Source of the DNA: DATAWZ01 sp036266975
GTDB taxonomy: Bacteria > Actinomycetota > Thermoleophilia > Solirubrobacterales > Solirubrobacteraceae
NCBI GenBank assembly: GCA_036266975.1
Contig: DATAWZ010000174.1
Coordinates: 1-15,966, forward strand
Direction: 5' to 3'
Length of the DNA stretch: 15,966 nucleotides
Shown here: positions 1 through 6,991 of the stretch, one piece after another
How the letters are laid out: each line of letters opens with the position of its first letter
Numbering within the stretch: position 1 is the stretch's first letter
Translations under genes and position numbers: made by a program
The notes under the pieces: generated by a model
Told to the model about the DNA's origin: nothing
Seen by the model: the letters and a program-made list of their open reading frames with translations, nothing else
Database searches by the model: none

Positions 1-116
1 GCGAACTCGGCGGCGACTACTACCAGCGCCGCGACCCCGAACGCCTCACCAAACGCCTCGTCGCCCGCCTGCAATCCCTCGGCCACGAGGTCACCCTCAC
101 CCCAGCCGCTGCTTGA
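1..116 (+). CDS. C-terminal tail of a transposase-like protein (partial, 5' end outside window)
   Basis: The frame starting at base 3 is open and ends at a TGA at 114-116, giving 37 residues that begin ELGGDYYQRRDPERL and end GHEVTLTPAAA. An (L)GxDYxxRRDPER...RLVxxLxxLGHxVTL ending resembles the C-terminal tails of transposases in actinobacterial insertion sequences. I cannot assign an IS family from this fragment, and no terminal inverted repeat can be identified because only the last 116 bases are present. The stop lies 24 bases before the convergent end of the hsp20 gene. If it is a transposase, this window edge is the border of a mobile element. The open frame is secure; the transposase reading is recognition of style only. 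Confidence 0.45.
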   Translation, partial: ELGGDYYQRRDPERLTKRLVARLQSLGHEVTLTPAAA

Positions 117-140
117 CCCCGACGTCATTTCCCATCAGGC

Positions 141-581
141 CTACGCCGCGGCCGGCGTCTCGCCGGCGGTGATGGCGACACGGTGCGGCTCGGGCGCAGC
201 GGGCTTCGGCACGCGAACCTCGAGCACGCCGTTGCTGAAGCTGGCCTGGATGCTGGTCGCATCGACGCCCTGGGGGAGCGTCAGCGCCCGCGCGAACGAG
301 CCGCTGGCCCGCTCGATGCGGTGGAAGCCGCCCTCCTTGGTCTCGGTCTGCTCCCGACGCTCGCCCGAGATCGTCAGCACGCGGCCGTCGACCTCGATCT
401 TGACGTCGCCCTCGGAGAGCCCGGGCAGGTCGGCCTTTACGACGTAGTGGTCGTCGGTCTCGACGACGTCCAGCGACGGCACCCAACGACGCAGACCAGC
501 CGGCACGCCGGCGGTCGGAGAGTCGAAGAACGTGCCGAGGAGTCGGAGCTCGCGAGCGGGCTCCCAACGAATCAATGCCAT
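141..581 (-). CDS. Hsp20 / alpha-crystallin small heat-shock protein
   Basis: A 146-residue small heat-shock protein, an ATP-independent holdase that binds unfolding proteins in the cytoplasm. The alpha-crystallin domain runs from about residue 36 to 126: an entry PSLDVVETDDHYVVKADLPG, the region around residues 70-75 (TISGER), and the near-terminal NGVLEVRVPKP (117-127), which is the family's GVL signature strand. The C-terminal extension is short and Ala/Pro-rich without an obvious I-x-I anchor, so oligomerisation may be weak or different. I chose the ATG at 579-581 (MALIRW) because AGGAGGT-like AGGTGG complement ACCTCC lies at 589-594, seven bases upstream. A longer reading to 650 would run through the promoter. 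The gene is monocistronic, facing a transposase-like tail and divergent from a phosphodiesterase gene. Confidence 0.93.
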   Translation of the reverse strand: MALIRWEPARELRLLGTFFDSPTAGVPAGLRRWVPSLDVVETDDHYVVKADLPGLSEGDVKIEVDGRVLTISGERREQTETKEGGFHRIERASGSFARALTLPQGVDATSIQASFSNGVLEVRVPKPAAPEPHRVAITAGETPAAA

Positions 582-621
582 TTTTGTGACCTCCACAGTC
601 TGGTTACCTTCTAGAACGTAG

Positions 622-650
622 ATTGTAAAACCTAAGTCGTTTCGTATCAA
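622..650 (-). promoter_or_regulatory. sigma70-type promoter of the hsp20 gene
   Basis: Read on the minus strand there is TTGATA (645-650), exactly 17 bases, then TACAAT (622-627). This is close to the TTGACA-17-TATAAT consensus and lies in an A/T-rich island unlike the rest of the window. The predicted start of transcription is near 615, giving a leader of about 34 bases ending in a good ribosome binding site. No CIRCE element or clear HspR (HAIR) inverted repeat was seen. The palindrome TTCTAGAA (609-616) lies at the predicted start site. Confidence 0.75.
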
Positions 651-669
651 GTCTTCTCTTAAACGTTTC

Positions 670-687
670 GGTCACCGGTCGGTCACC
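670..687. repeat. direct heptamer repeat GGTCACC in the divergent hsp20/phosphodiesterase spacer
   Basis: GGTCACC occurs at 670-676 and again at 681-687, an 11-base period that is about one helical turn. It lies just upstream of the hsp20 -35 box and upstream of the phosphodiesterase start. It could be a tandem binding site for a regulator, but it is short and could be chance in GC-rich DNA. Confidence 0.3.
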
Positions 688-731
688 ATCCGTTGACACG
701 CGCGGACCGCCCGTTCGGCGTAATCAGGGCA

Positions 732-1478
732 ATGCCGCCCGCGCTGATCGCACACCGCTGCGGGCGCGCGTACGGCCCGGACTCCTCGCGCCGCGCGCTG
801 CGGACGGCCCTTCGCCGAGGCGCGCTGTACGGGGTCGAGACCGACGTGTGCCTCACTCGCGACGGCGCGCTCGTCTGCCTGCACGACCCCTACCTGCCAC
901 ATGCGACGACCGCGACCGGCTGGGCCCACGAGCGCCGCGGGGCGGATCTGCTGACGGCTCGGCTGCTGGACCGCGACGGACGCCCGAGCGCCGAGCGACC
1001 GCTGCTGCTCGACGAGCTGCTCGACCTCGTCCCGGCGCAGGTCACGGTGCAGCTCGACGTGAAGGCCCACGCCGACGAGGAGCTGGCGCGGCGCACGGTG
1101 AGCGCACTGGCCACGCGGCTGGCGCGCCGCGGCGACGCGGACCGCATCGAGGTGCTGAGCTTCCATGCCGCCGCGGTGCAGCAGGCGGCGGCCTGCGCGA
1201 TGGCCGCGCGGCTGGTGATCTGGGCCGACTACGCGCCCGCCGCGCTCGCGCGCTGGGCCGCCGACGTCGGCCTGCGAGGAGTCTGCATCGAGCACTTCCT
1301 GCTCGGCCCGGCGACGGTCGGCGCGCTGCGCGAGGCGGGCCTGAGCCTCACCACCGGCACCGTCAACTGCGCGGCGCTGGCCGAGCGCGCGCTCGCCTAC
1401 GAGCCCGACGCGCTCACCAGCGACCGCCCGCACGAGCTCGCCGCGGAGCTCGCCGACCGGGCCCGCCTCGCGGCCTGA
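732..1478 (+). CDS. glycerophosphodiester phosphodiesterase family protein
   Basis: 248 residues if started at the ATG at 732. The family hydrolyses glycerophosphodiesters to an alcohol and glycerol-3-phosphate. Visible family signatures are LIAHRCG (residues 5-11; the usual HRG is interrupted by a Cys), GVETDV (34-39, metal-binding Glu and Asp) and TRDGALVCLHD (42-52, catalytic second His). A GDPD-type TIM-barrel ending follows, with TSDRP near the C-terminus. The usual Glu of the PENT segment appears as Asp (GPDSS), so substrate or metal geometry may differ. No signal peptide is seen, so it is probably cytoplasmic. A TTG at 693 would add 13 residues; neither start has a strong ribosome binding site. 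The TGA abuts, with no spacing, the stop of the convergent methyltransferase (TGATCA). Confidence 0.85.
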   Translation: MPPALIAHRCGRAYGPDSSRRALRTALRRGALYGVETDVCLTRDGALVCLHDPYLPHATTATGWAHERRGADLLTARLLDRDGRPSAERPLLLDELLDLVPAQVTVQLDVKAHADEELARRTVSALATRLARRGDADRIEVLSFHAAAVQQAAACAMAARLVIWADYAPAALARWAADVGLRGVCIEHFLLGPATVGALREAGLSLTTGTVNCAALAERALAYEPDALTSDRPHELAAELADRARLAA

Positions 1479-2264
1479 TCAGCCGGCGTCGAGGGTGCCG
1501 ACGATCCGCGGGTGACCGGCGATCGTCGGCGCGTCCACCAGCGCGAACTCGCGCAGGCCGGCCAGCCGGCCCAGCCGATCGAGGCTGGCGTGGGTAAAGC
1601 CCCAGTAGACCGCCTCATCGCGCGCGTACACGTCGCCGTGCTCGTGCACGAACACGTGCGGCGTCTGCTGGTCGCCGTGCACGCCGTAGGTCTCGAGGAC
1701 GATCCGCCCGCCGGGCGCCAGGCAGCGACGCAGCACGCGCAGCAGGGTCAGCGGCGCCTCGACGCGATGCAGAATGCCGAAACAGAAGATGACGTCGAAC
1801 GCCTCGTCGAGGCGATCGAGCTCGAGCGCGTCCAGCCGCCGGTACTCGACGCGGCTGTGCAGCAGCCCCGCGATCGCGCGGAACCCGGCCGCCGGCTCGA
1901 GCTCGATGCCGAAGCGGCCGGCAATCCAGTCGACGTACTGCTCGTTGTCCACGGCCACCACCCGCTCCGCCCCGCGGCGCTCGGCCAGGAACGCGTAGAA
2001 GCCGTCGAAGGTGCCGACGTCCAGGACGCGGGCGCCGCGCAGGTCCTGCGGGAGCGTCCGCAGCCGATAGCGGTGATCGCGCGCGATGCCGGGGGTGTAT
2101 ACGCCGGTTCCGCCGAGCGCGAAGGTGTGGAACCACAGCGGCACGCGCTCCACCGTGGCGCGAGCCTGCTCGGGGCTGGCGGCGATCGGAAGCAGATCGG
2201 CGACCGCCCGCTCCGCGGCGGTCGTGGCCGGGATCGTTTCGAGTTCCTGGAGGGTCGGAAGCAC
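1479..2264 (-). CDS. CmoB-like class I SAM-dependent methyltransferase
   Basis: 261 residues from a GTG start at 2264. The N-terminal part holds WFHTFALGGTGVYTPG (about 44-59), which resembles the segment before the Rossmann fold in CmoB/DUF1698 proteins. It is followed by SAM motif I VLDVGTFDG (80-88), an acidic motif II region VVAVDNEQY, and FDVIFCFGILHRVEAP, which corresponds to the motif IV/V region. CmoB itself carboxymethylates tRNA wobble uridine with carboxy-SAM. Here the N-terminal domain is shorter than in CmoB and no cmoA neighbour is present, so the substrate cannot be named. No clear Shine-Dalgarno sequence lies before the GTG. It lies downstream of marR on the same strand, about 104 bases away, and its stop touches the convergent phosphodiesterase stop. 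Confidence 0.8.
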   Translation of the reverse strand: MLPTLQELETIPATTAAERAVADLLPIAASPEQARATVERVPLWFHTFALGGTGVYTPGIARDHRYRLRTLPQDLRGARVLDVGTFDGFYAFLAERRGAERVVAVDNEQYVDWIAGRFGIELEPAAGFRAIAGLLHSRVEYRRLDALELDRLDEAFDVIFCFGILHRVEAPLTLLRVLRRCLAPGGRIVLETYGVHGDQQTPHVFVHEHGDVYARDEAVYWGFTHASLDRLGRLAGLREFALVDAPTIAGHPRIVGTLDAG

Positions 2265-2368
2265 GTCCCGAGATGTAGAGATTCCGATAACGCAGACGAT
2301 AGCGCCCGGCGCCGGTCCGCCCCGACCGGCGAGCGCCGATCGGTCTCAGGACGGACAGCCGCGGCGGC

Positions 2369-2872
2369 TCAGGCGCAGTCGGCGGGCTCGCCGCAGGGCG
2401 CGTTGGCCGGGGCCACCCGCGTCCAGAACTCGCCCAGGAGGCGCATCTCGGCACTGGTGAAGCGCGAGAGGAAATGCTCGCGCACCGCGCCGATGTAGGT
2501 CTCGTGGGCGGCGTCGAGCCGCTCCCGGCCGGCGTCCGTGAGGGCTGCGTAGGCCCCTCGCGCGTCGTGGTCGCACGACTTGCGACACAGCAGCCCGTCG
2601 CGCTCGAGACGGTCGACGAGCCGCGTGAGCCCGCTGCGGCTGAGCATGACCGAGCACGCCAGGTCACACATCCGCATCCGCCCGTCGGGCGCGCTGCGCA
2701 GATGACGCAGAACCTCCAGCGAGGTGAGCGGCAGACCGCTCACCGCCTCCAGCTCGATGTCCAGCCGCTTGACCAGACACGCGTGGCTGCGAAGCAATCC
2801 GCACCAGGCGGAGAGTTCGACCTCGGAGAGGGCCGGGGCGTCGGCGGTAGAGGCTGGGGCTGCGATCGACAT
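2369..2872 (-). CDS. MarR family transcriptional regulator, cysteine-rich
   Basis: 167 residues with a MarR-type winged helix. The helix-turn-helix occupies about residues 49-92 with recognition segment SVMLSRSGLTRLVDRLERDG, followed by a wing CRKSCDHDARGAYAALTDAGR (96-116) with the family's conserved D-x-R-G-x-x-x-x-LT pattern. It contains eight cysteines (24, 32, 69, 73, 96, 100, 160, 166), including CxxxC pairs at 69/73 and 96/100 within the DNA-binding region. That makes thiol-based or metal sensing plausible, though some actinobacterial MarR proteins carry a Cys in the wing. The ATG at 2870-2872 is preceded by GACAGG. It lies 21 bases after the doxX stop on the same strand, so the two are probably cotranscribed and the regulator may act on this unit. 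Confidence 0.9.
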   Translation of the reverse strand: MSIAAPASTADAPALSEVELSAWCGLLRSHACLVKRLDIELEAVSGLPLTSLEVLRHLRSAPDGRMRMCDLACSVMLSRSGLTRLVDRLERDGLLCRKSCDHDARGAYAALTDAGRERLDAAHETYIGAVREHFLSRFTSAEMRLLGEFWTRVAPANAPCGEPADCA

Positions 2873-2893
2873 CCTGTCACCGAGGGAGCTGCT

Positions 2894-3277
2894 TCAGCTG
2901 ACGATACCAGCGTCGACGGCACGCTCACGGCGGGTCGCCCGCAGGACCCAGCGGATCATCAGCGCCTGCAAGGGCAGCCGGGCATACAGCAGCGGCCGCG
3001 GGATCTTCTCGGCGCCGGTCGACTCGGGGTCGATGGCCATGAAGACGTTGGCCGGGAACACGGCGAGCAGCAGCGCGACCAGACCGAGCCCGGACAGCCG
3101 GCGGGTGCGGCGCGGGAGCACGCCCAGGCCGCCGGCGATCTCGGCCACGCCGCTGACCTGGACCATCAGCTTGGGGTCGCCGAAGCCCGGCGGCACGACG
3201 CGCTCGTAGGCTCGCGGGATGACGAAGTGCATCACTCCGGCAAACGTGAAGAAGAGGCCCAACAGCTTGCGGCTCAT
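2894..3277 (-). CDS. DoxX family membrane protein
   Basis: 127 residues with about four hydrophobic segments: residues 5-20 (LLGLFFTFAGVMHFVI), about 38-54 (VQVSGVAEIAGGLGVL), about 63-80 (GLGLVALLLAVFPANVFMA) and a weaker one near 95-110. The GVMHF and AEIAGGLGVL segments are typical of the DoxX/DoxD-like family of small inner-membrane proteins, some linked to redox or quinone stress. The ATG overlaps the gpmI stop by four bases (ATGA), so translation is likely coupled to the glycolytic operon. A MarR regulator follows at once. No biochemical role can be assigned from sequence. Confidence 0.85.
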   Translation of the reverse strand: MSRKLLGLFFTFAGVMHFVIPRAYERVVPPGFGDPKLMVQVSGVAEIAGGLGVLPRRTRRLSGLGLVALLLAVFPANVFMAIDPESTGAEKIPRPLLYARLPLQALMIRWVLRATRRERAVDAGIVS

Positions 3278-4782
3278 GTGATCAGCGACCTCCCGGTCAT
3301 CGTGGGCGGCTGCTCGATCCCGAGCAGCCGCAGGGCGGTGGGCGCCACGTCGGCGAGCACCCCCTCGGCGACCTGCACACCCCGCACGGTGACGATCACC
3401 GGGACGGGGTTCAGCGAGTGCGCCGTGTTGGGGCTGCCGTCGGGCTCGAGCATGTGGTCGGCGTTACCGTGGTCGGCGGTGATCACGCACGCGCCGCCGC
3501 TCGCGTGGACGGCCCGGACGACGTCGCCCAGGCAGCCGTCGACGGTCTCGATCGCCACCACCGCGGCTCCGATCACGCCGGTGTGCCCGACCATGTCGGG
3601 GTTGGCGAAGTTGATGATGCCGAAGCGGGGGTGATCCTCACCCCACGCCGCGACGAAGGCGTCGGCCGCCTCGCGCGCGCTCATCTGCGGCTTGTGATCG
3701 TAGGTGGGCACGTCGCGCGGCGAGGGGACCAGCTCGCGCCGTTCGCCCTCGTACGGCTCCTCCTCGCCGCCGTTGAAGAAGTAGGTCACGTGGGGGTACT
3801 TCTCGGTCTCGGCGACGTGCAGCTGGCGCTCGCCGGCGGCCGCGAGCACGGCGGCGAGCGTCGCCGCCGGCCGCTCGGGCGGGAAGGCGACCGGGTAGGG
3901 CCAGCCCTGCTCGTACTCGGTGAGCGTCGCGTAGCGCCTCACCGGAGGGTCGCCCCCGCGCCCGTCGAACTGCGGGTCGGCGAGCGCCCGCGTGATCTGG
4001 CGCATCCGGTCCGGGCGGAAGTTGAAGGCGAGCACGCTGTCCTGCGGTCGGATGCGCGAGTCGCGCTCGCCGACGAGCGTCGGGTGGATGAACTCGTCGC
4101 TCTCGCCGCGAGCGTAGGCCGCCTCGATCGCCCTGACCGCATCGGGCGCGCGGTGCTCGGCCTCGCCGCGCACGAGCAGGTCGCAGGCGAGCTGGGTGCG
4201 CTCCCAGCGCTGGTCGCGATCCATCGCGTAGTAACGACCGATGACCGTCCCGACCCGCGCCGGCCCGCCGGCGCACCATGCCTGGACCTGCTCGAGGTAG
4301 CCGCGCCCGGCGTCGGGGAAGGTGTCGCGACCGTCGGTGAAGGCGTGCACGACCAGGTCCTGAGCGCCCTGCTCCACGGCGAGCGTGATCAGCGCGCGCA
4401 GGTGCTCGAGGCTCGAGTGCACGCCGCCGTCGGAGACCAGCCCGAGCAGGTGCACGCGCGGGGCGTCGGCGCTCAGCGCCTCGCGCAGCACGGCGTTCTC
4501 GGCGAGCGACCCGTCGGCGACGGCGTCGTCGATGCGGGTGAGGTCCTGGCGGACGACCGAGCCGGCCCCGAGGTTCAGGTGGCCGACCTCCGAGTTGCCC
4601 ATCTGCCCGTCGGGCAGCCCGACCGCGCGCCCACAGGTGGTGAGCGTGGCGTGCGGATACGACGCCCACAGGTCATCGAACACCGGGGTGTGGGCGAGCG
4701 CGACGGCGTTCCCCGGGCCGGGCGGGGCCAGCCCCCATCCATCCAGCACGACGAGACAGACGGCCGGGACGGGGAGCGTCAC
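3274..4782 (-). CDS. gpmI: 2,3-bisphosphoglycerate-independent phosphoglycerate mutase
   Basis: 502 residues, the normal length for the cofactor-independent, dimanganese enzyme that interconverts 3- and 2-phosphoglycerate. Signatures in order: VVLDGWG (metal-binding Asp14), QMGNSEVGH with nucleophile Ser64, SDGGVHS, FTDGRD, RYYAMDRDQRW, FNFRPDRMRQ, a second metal cluster NFANPDMVGHTG and ADHGNADHM near the C-terminus. The GTG at 4780-4782 is chosen because the family-conserved start begins a few residues later and the tpiA stop is only 12 bases upstream. The ribosome binding site is weak (AGGGGT within the tpiA stop region), so coupled translation from tpiA is likely. Its stop overlaps the doxX start. 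Confidence 0.97.
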   Translation of the reverse strand: MTLPVPAVCLVVLDGWGLAPPGPGNAVALAHTPVFDDLWASYPHATLTTCGRAVGLPDGQMGNSEVGHLNLGAGSVVRQDLTRIDDAVADGSLAENAVLREALSADAPRVHLLGLVSDGGVHSSLEHLRALITLAVEQGAQDLVVHAFTDGRDTFPDAGRGYLEQVQAWCAGGPARVGTVIGRYYAMDRDQRWERTQLACDLLVRGEAEHRAPDAVRAIEAAYARGESDEFIHPTLVGERDSRIRPQDSVLAFNFRPDRMRQITRALADPQFDGRGGDPPVRRYATLTEYEQGWPYPVAFPPERPAATLAAVLAAAGERQLHVAETEKYPHVTYFFNGGEEEPYEGERRELVPSPRDVPTYDHKPQMSAREAADAFVAAWGEDHPRFGIINFANPDMVGHTGVIGAAVVAIETVDGCLGDVVRAVHASGGACVITADHGNADHMLEPDGSPNTAHSLNPVPVIVTVRGVQVAEGVLADVAPTALRLLGIEQPPTMTGRSLIT

Positions 4783-4794
4783 CGGGCCGAACCC

Positions 4795-5550
4795 CTAGCG
4801 CGCCGCCGCCACGATCGCGGCGAAGGATTCGGCCTCGAGCGAGGCGCCGCCGACCAGCGCGCCGTCGACGTCGGGCAGGCCGAGCAGCTCCGCGGCGCCG
4901 TCGGGCTTGACGCTGCCGCCGTAGAGGACGCGGACGCTCGCGCCGGCCTCGGCCGACCGCTGGCCCACGAGCGCGCGCACGAACGCGCACGCCTCCTGGG
5001 CCTGCTCGGGGGTCGCGACCTGGCCGGTGCCGATCGCCCAGATCGGCTCGTAGGCGATCACGATCCCGGCGAGCTGCTCGGTGGCCGCCGCGTGCAGGTC
5101 CTCGGTGACCTGGTGGCGCAGCTTGCGCTCGGTGTCGCCGGCCAGCCGCTCGGCCTCGGTCTCGCCGACGCACAGGATCGGCTGCAGCCCGGCCGCGAGG
5201 GCCGCCGCCAACTTGGCCTGCAGCGCGCGATCGGTCTCGCCGAAGTACTCGCGGCGCTCGGAGTGGCCGAGTACCACCCCGTGGACGTCGAGCTCGGTGA
5301 GCATCGGCGCGGAGATCTCGCCGGTGAACGCGCCGTGGTCGGCCTCGTGCATGTTCTGCGCGTAGATCGCCACGCGCGAGCCGCGCGTGGAGTCGACCAG
5401 CGCGCCGAGCGCGGTGAACGGAGCGCACACGCCGACGTCCACCCCGTCGACGCTCGAGACCCGCGGGAGCAGCGCCTGAATGTATGTCTCGGCCTCGGCG
5501 ATCGTCTTGTGCATCTTCCAGTTACCAGCGATCAGCGGGATCCGGCTCAC
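4795..5550 (-). CDS. tpiA: triosephosphate isomerase
   Basis: 251 residues, a complete TIM. It interconverts dihydroxyacetone phosphate and glyceraldehyde-3-phosphate. Active-site residues are visible: Asn10 and Lys12 in AGNWKMH, the electrophile His96 in LGHSERR, and the base Glu168 in AYEPIWAIGTG, followed by the flexible loop and the phosphate-binding YGGSV and GALVGGASL. The GTG start at 5548-5550 is supported by AAGGGGG about four bases upstream on the minus strand. That ribosome binding site lies immediately next to the left end of the structured element at 5559-5811. The element separates tpiA from pgk, and whether the two are still cotranscribed through it is open. Confidence 0.98.
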   Translation of the reverse strand: MSRIPLIAGNWKMHKTIAEAETYIQALLPRVSSVDGVDVGVCAPFTALGALVDSTRGSRVAIYAQNMHEADHGAFTGEISAPMLTELDVHGVVLGHSERREYFGETDRALQAKLAAALAAGLQPILCVGETEAERLAGDTERKLRHQVTEDLHAAATEQLAGIVIAYEPIWAIGTGQVATPEQAQEACAFVRALVGQRSAEAGASVRVLYGGSVKPDGAAELLGLPDVDGALVGGASLEAESFAAIVAAAR

Positions 5551-5558
5551 GATGCCCC

Positions 5559-5811
5559 CTTAGTGGTGCCTTGGTAGATACACGCCGTGCTGCGAGCGAG
5601 CCTGTGCCCCGAATGGGGTACGAAAACCAAGCATGGCAAGGACGCAGAAGCGAAGGCGTGGCCGCCTGCGCCCCCGAAGCGGGGTGCGCCACGTCGAGCT
5701 TCGAGGACGCAGCCCGGCGCAGGTTTGCTTGCCTGCCGCCCGCCATGGGGGGTGCCCCGAATGGGGTGCAGCCGACGGGCGCGGCGCGTACCTGCGGAAG
5801 GTGCCACCTAG
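5559..5811 (+). repeat. structured intergenic element copy A (candidate RNA, pgk-tpiA junction)
   Basis: A 253-base element filling the pgk-tpiA spacer. The terminal stem pairs TGGTGCCTT (5564-5572) with AAGGTGCCA (5798-5806) and extends outward to about 13 pairs with one bulge. Inside are hairpin GTGCCCC-GAAT-GGGGTAC (5604-5621), conserved box 1 AGCATGGCAAGGACGCAG (5630-5647), a compound hairpin (about 5657-5693, outer CGTGGC/GCCACG, inner GCGCCCC/GGGGTGC), box 2 TCGAGGACGCAGCCCGGCG (5701-5719) and a second GTGCCCCGAATGGGGT hairpin (5752-5769). G-U pairs in the terminal stem and hairpins form on the plus strand, opposite to the flanking genes. The pgk TAG stop lies in its right end, and the tpiA ribosome binding site abuts its left end. 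Confidence 0.75.
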
Positions 5812-6983
5812 TTCTCCTGTAGTGCACGCACGCCGGGCAGCGTACGGCCCTCGACGAGCTCGAGCGTCGCGCCCCCGCCGGTCGACAGGTGGGTGACGCG
5901 GTCGGCGAGCCCGAAGGCGACCAGCGCGGCGGCCGAATCGCCGCCTCCGACGACGGTCGTCGCCGGGCTGCTCGCGACCGCCTCGGCGACCACGCGGGTC
6001 CCCGCCGAGAACGGCTCGAGCTCGAACGCGCCCATCGGCCCGTTCCAGAACACGGTGCCCGCGGCAGCGATCTCCTTCGCGTACGCGGCGGCGGTGCGCG
6101 GCCCAACGTCCAGGCCCATCCAGCCGTCGGGGACGTCGACGCCGTCGAGCTCGCGCCGCTCGGCATCGGCCGCGAAGCGGTCGGCGATCACGAGGTCCTC
6201 GGGCAGCCGCAGCCGGGCCCGGCCCTCAGCGCCGGCCGACTCGAGGATCCGCCGCGCCGGCTCCAGGCCCTCCTCCTCGCACATCGAGGCGCCGACCGCA
6301 CGGCCCTCGCCGGCGAGGAAGGGAAAGCACATCGCCCCGCCGATCAGGATCACGTCGGCGAGGGTCATGAAGCGCTCGAGCACCGCGATCTTGTCGGTCA
6401 CCTTGGCGCCGCCGATGACGACGACCAGCGGCCGCTGCGGCTGCTCGAGGATCGACTCGAGCATCTGCACCTCGCGCACGAGCAGCCGTCCGCCGTAGGC
6501 GGGCAGCAGGCGGGCGACGCCCTCGGTGCTCGCGTGGGCGCGATGGGCCGCGCCGAAGGCGTCGTTGACGTACGCGTCGCCCAGCTCGGCCAGCGCGCGG
6601 GCCAGCGCCGGGTCGTTGGCGGTCTCGCCCGGCTCGTAGCGCAGGTTCTCGAGCAGCAGGATCTCACCGGGTCCGAGCTTCTCGGCGACCTCGACGACGT
6701 CGACGCCGACCACCCCGGGGGCGAGCGTGACCGGCGCGCCGGTGAGCTCGCGCAGCCGCTCGGCCACGGGGGCGAGCGAGAGCGACGCGTCGCGGCCCTT
6801 GGGCCGGCCGAGGTGCGAGGCGAGGACGATCGCCGCCCCGGCGGCGCGCAGCTCCCGGATCGTGGGCAGCGCGGCGCGGATGCGCGTGTCGTCGCTCGGC
6901 CGACCGTCCCTCAGCGGCACGTTCAGGTCGGCGCGGACCAGGACGCGCCGACCGCGGGCCTGTAGATCGTCGAGCGTCTTCAT
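5808..6983 (-). CDS. pgk: phosphoglycerate kinase
   Basis: 391 residues, full length. It transfers the acyl phosphate of 1,3-bisphosphoglycerate to ADP. Family motifs in order: RVLVRADLNVPL (substrate Asp/Asn), ASHLGRPKG, LLLENLRYEPGE, DAFGAAHRAHAS, VVIGGAKVTDKI, WNGPMGAFE (nucleotide binding), GGGDSAAAL and STGGGATLELVEG. The ATG at 6981-6983 (MKTLDDL) fits the family's normal N-terminus, and no other start codon lies before RVLVR. Oddly, AGGAG (6984-6988) directly touches the ATG with no spacer, so the ribosome binding site looks displaced or initiation is unusual. The structured element B ends only nine bases upstream. The TAG stop is contained in the terminal stem of element A. Confidence 0.98.
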   Translation of the reverse strand: MKTLDDLQARGRRVLVRADLNVPLRDGRPSDDTRIRAALPTIRELRAAGAAIVLASHLGRPKGRDASLSLAPVAERLRELTGAPVTLAPGVVGVDVVEVAEKLGPGEILLLENLRYEPGETANDPALARALAELGDAYVNDAFGAAHRAHASTEGVARLLPAYGGRLLVREVQMLESILEQPQRPLVVVIGGAKVTDKIAVLERFMTLADVILIGGAMCFPFLAGEGRAVGASMCEEEGLEPARRILESAGAEGRARLRLPEDLVIADRFAADAERRELDGVDVPDGWMGLDVGPRTAAAYAKEIAAAGTVFWNGPMGAFELEPFSAGTRVVAEAVASSPATTVVGGGDSAAALVAFGLADRVTHLSTGGGATLELVEGRTLPGVRALQEN

Positions 6984-6991
6984 CTCCTGCA

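Noticed and set aside
2300..2368. Intrinsic terminator after marR
   Set aside because: Short GC-rich self-complementary segments exist, but the best pairing needs a bulge and no T tract follows, so I did not annotate it.
5630..5647. Box 1 (GGACGCAG) as part of a c-di-GMP-I riboswitch
   Set aside because: GGACGCA is reminiscent of that class, but the paired helices and the remaining conserved residues are not there, and copies A and B point away from the nearest downstream genes.
5547..5896. Several short open frames across the pgk-tpiA spacer
   Set aside because: They are low-complexity Arg/Pro/Ala translations of the structured element. Copy-to-copy conservation follows base pairing, not codon positions.
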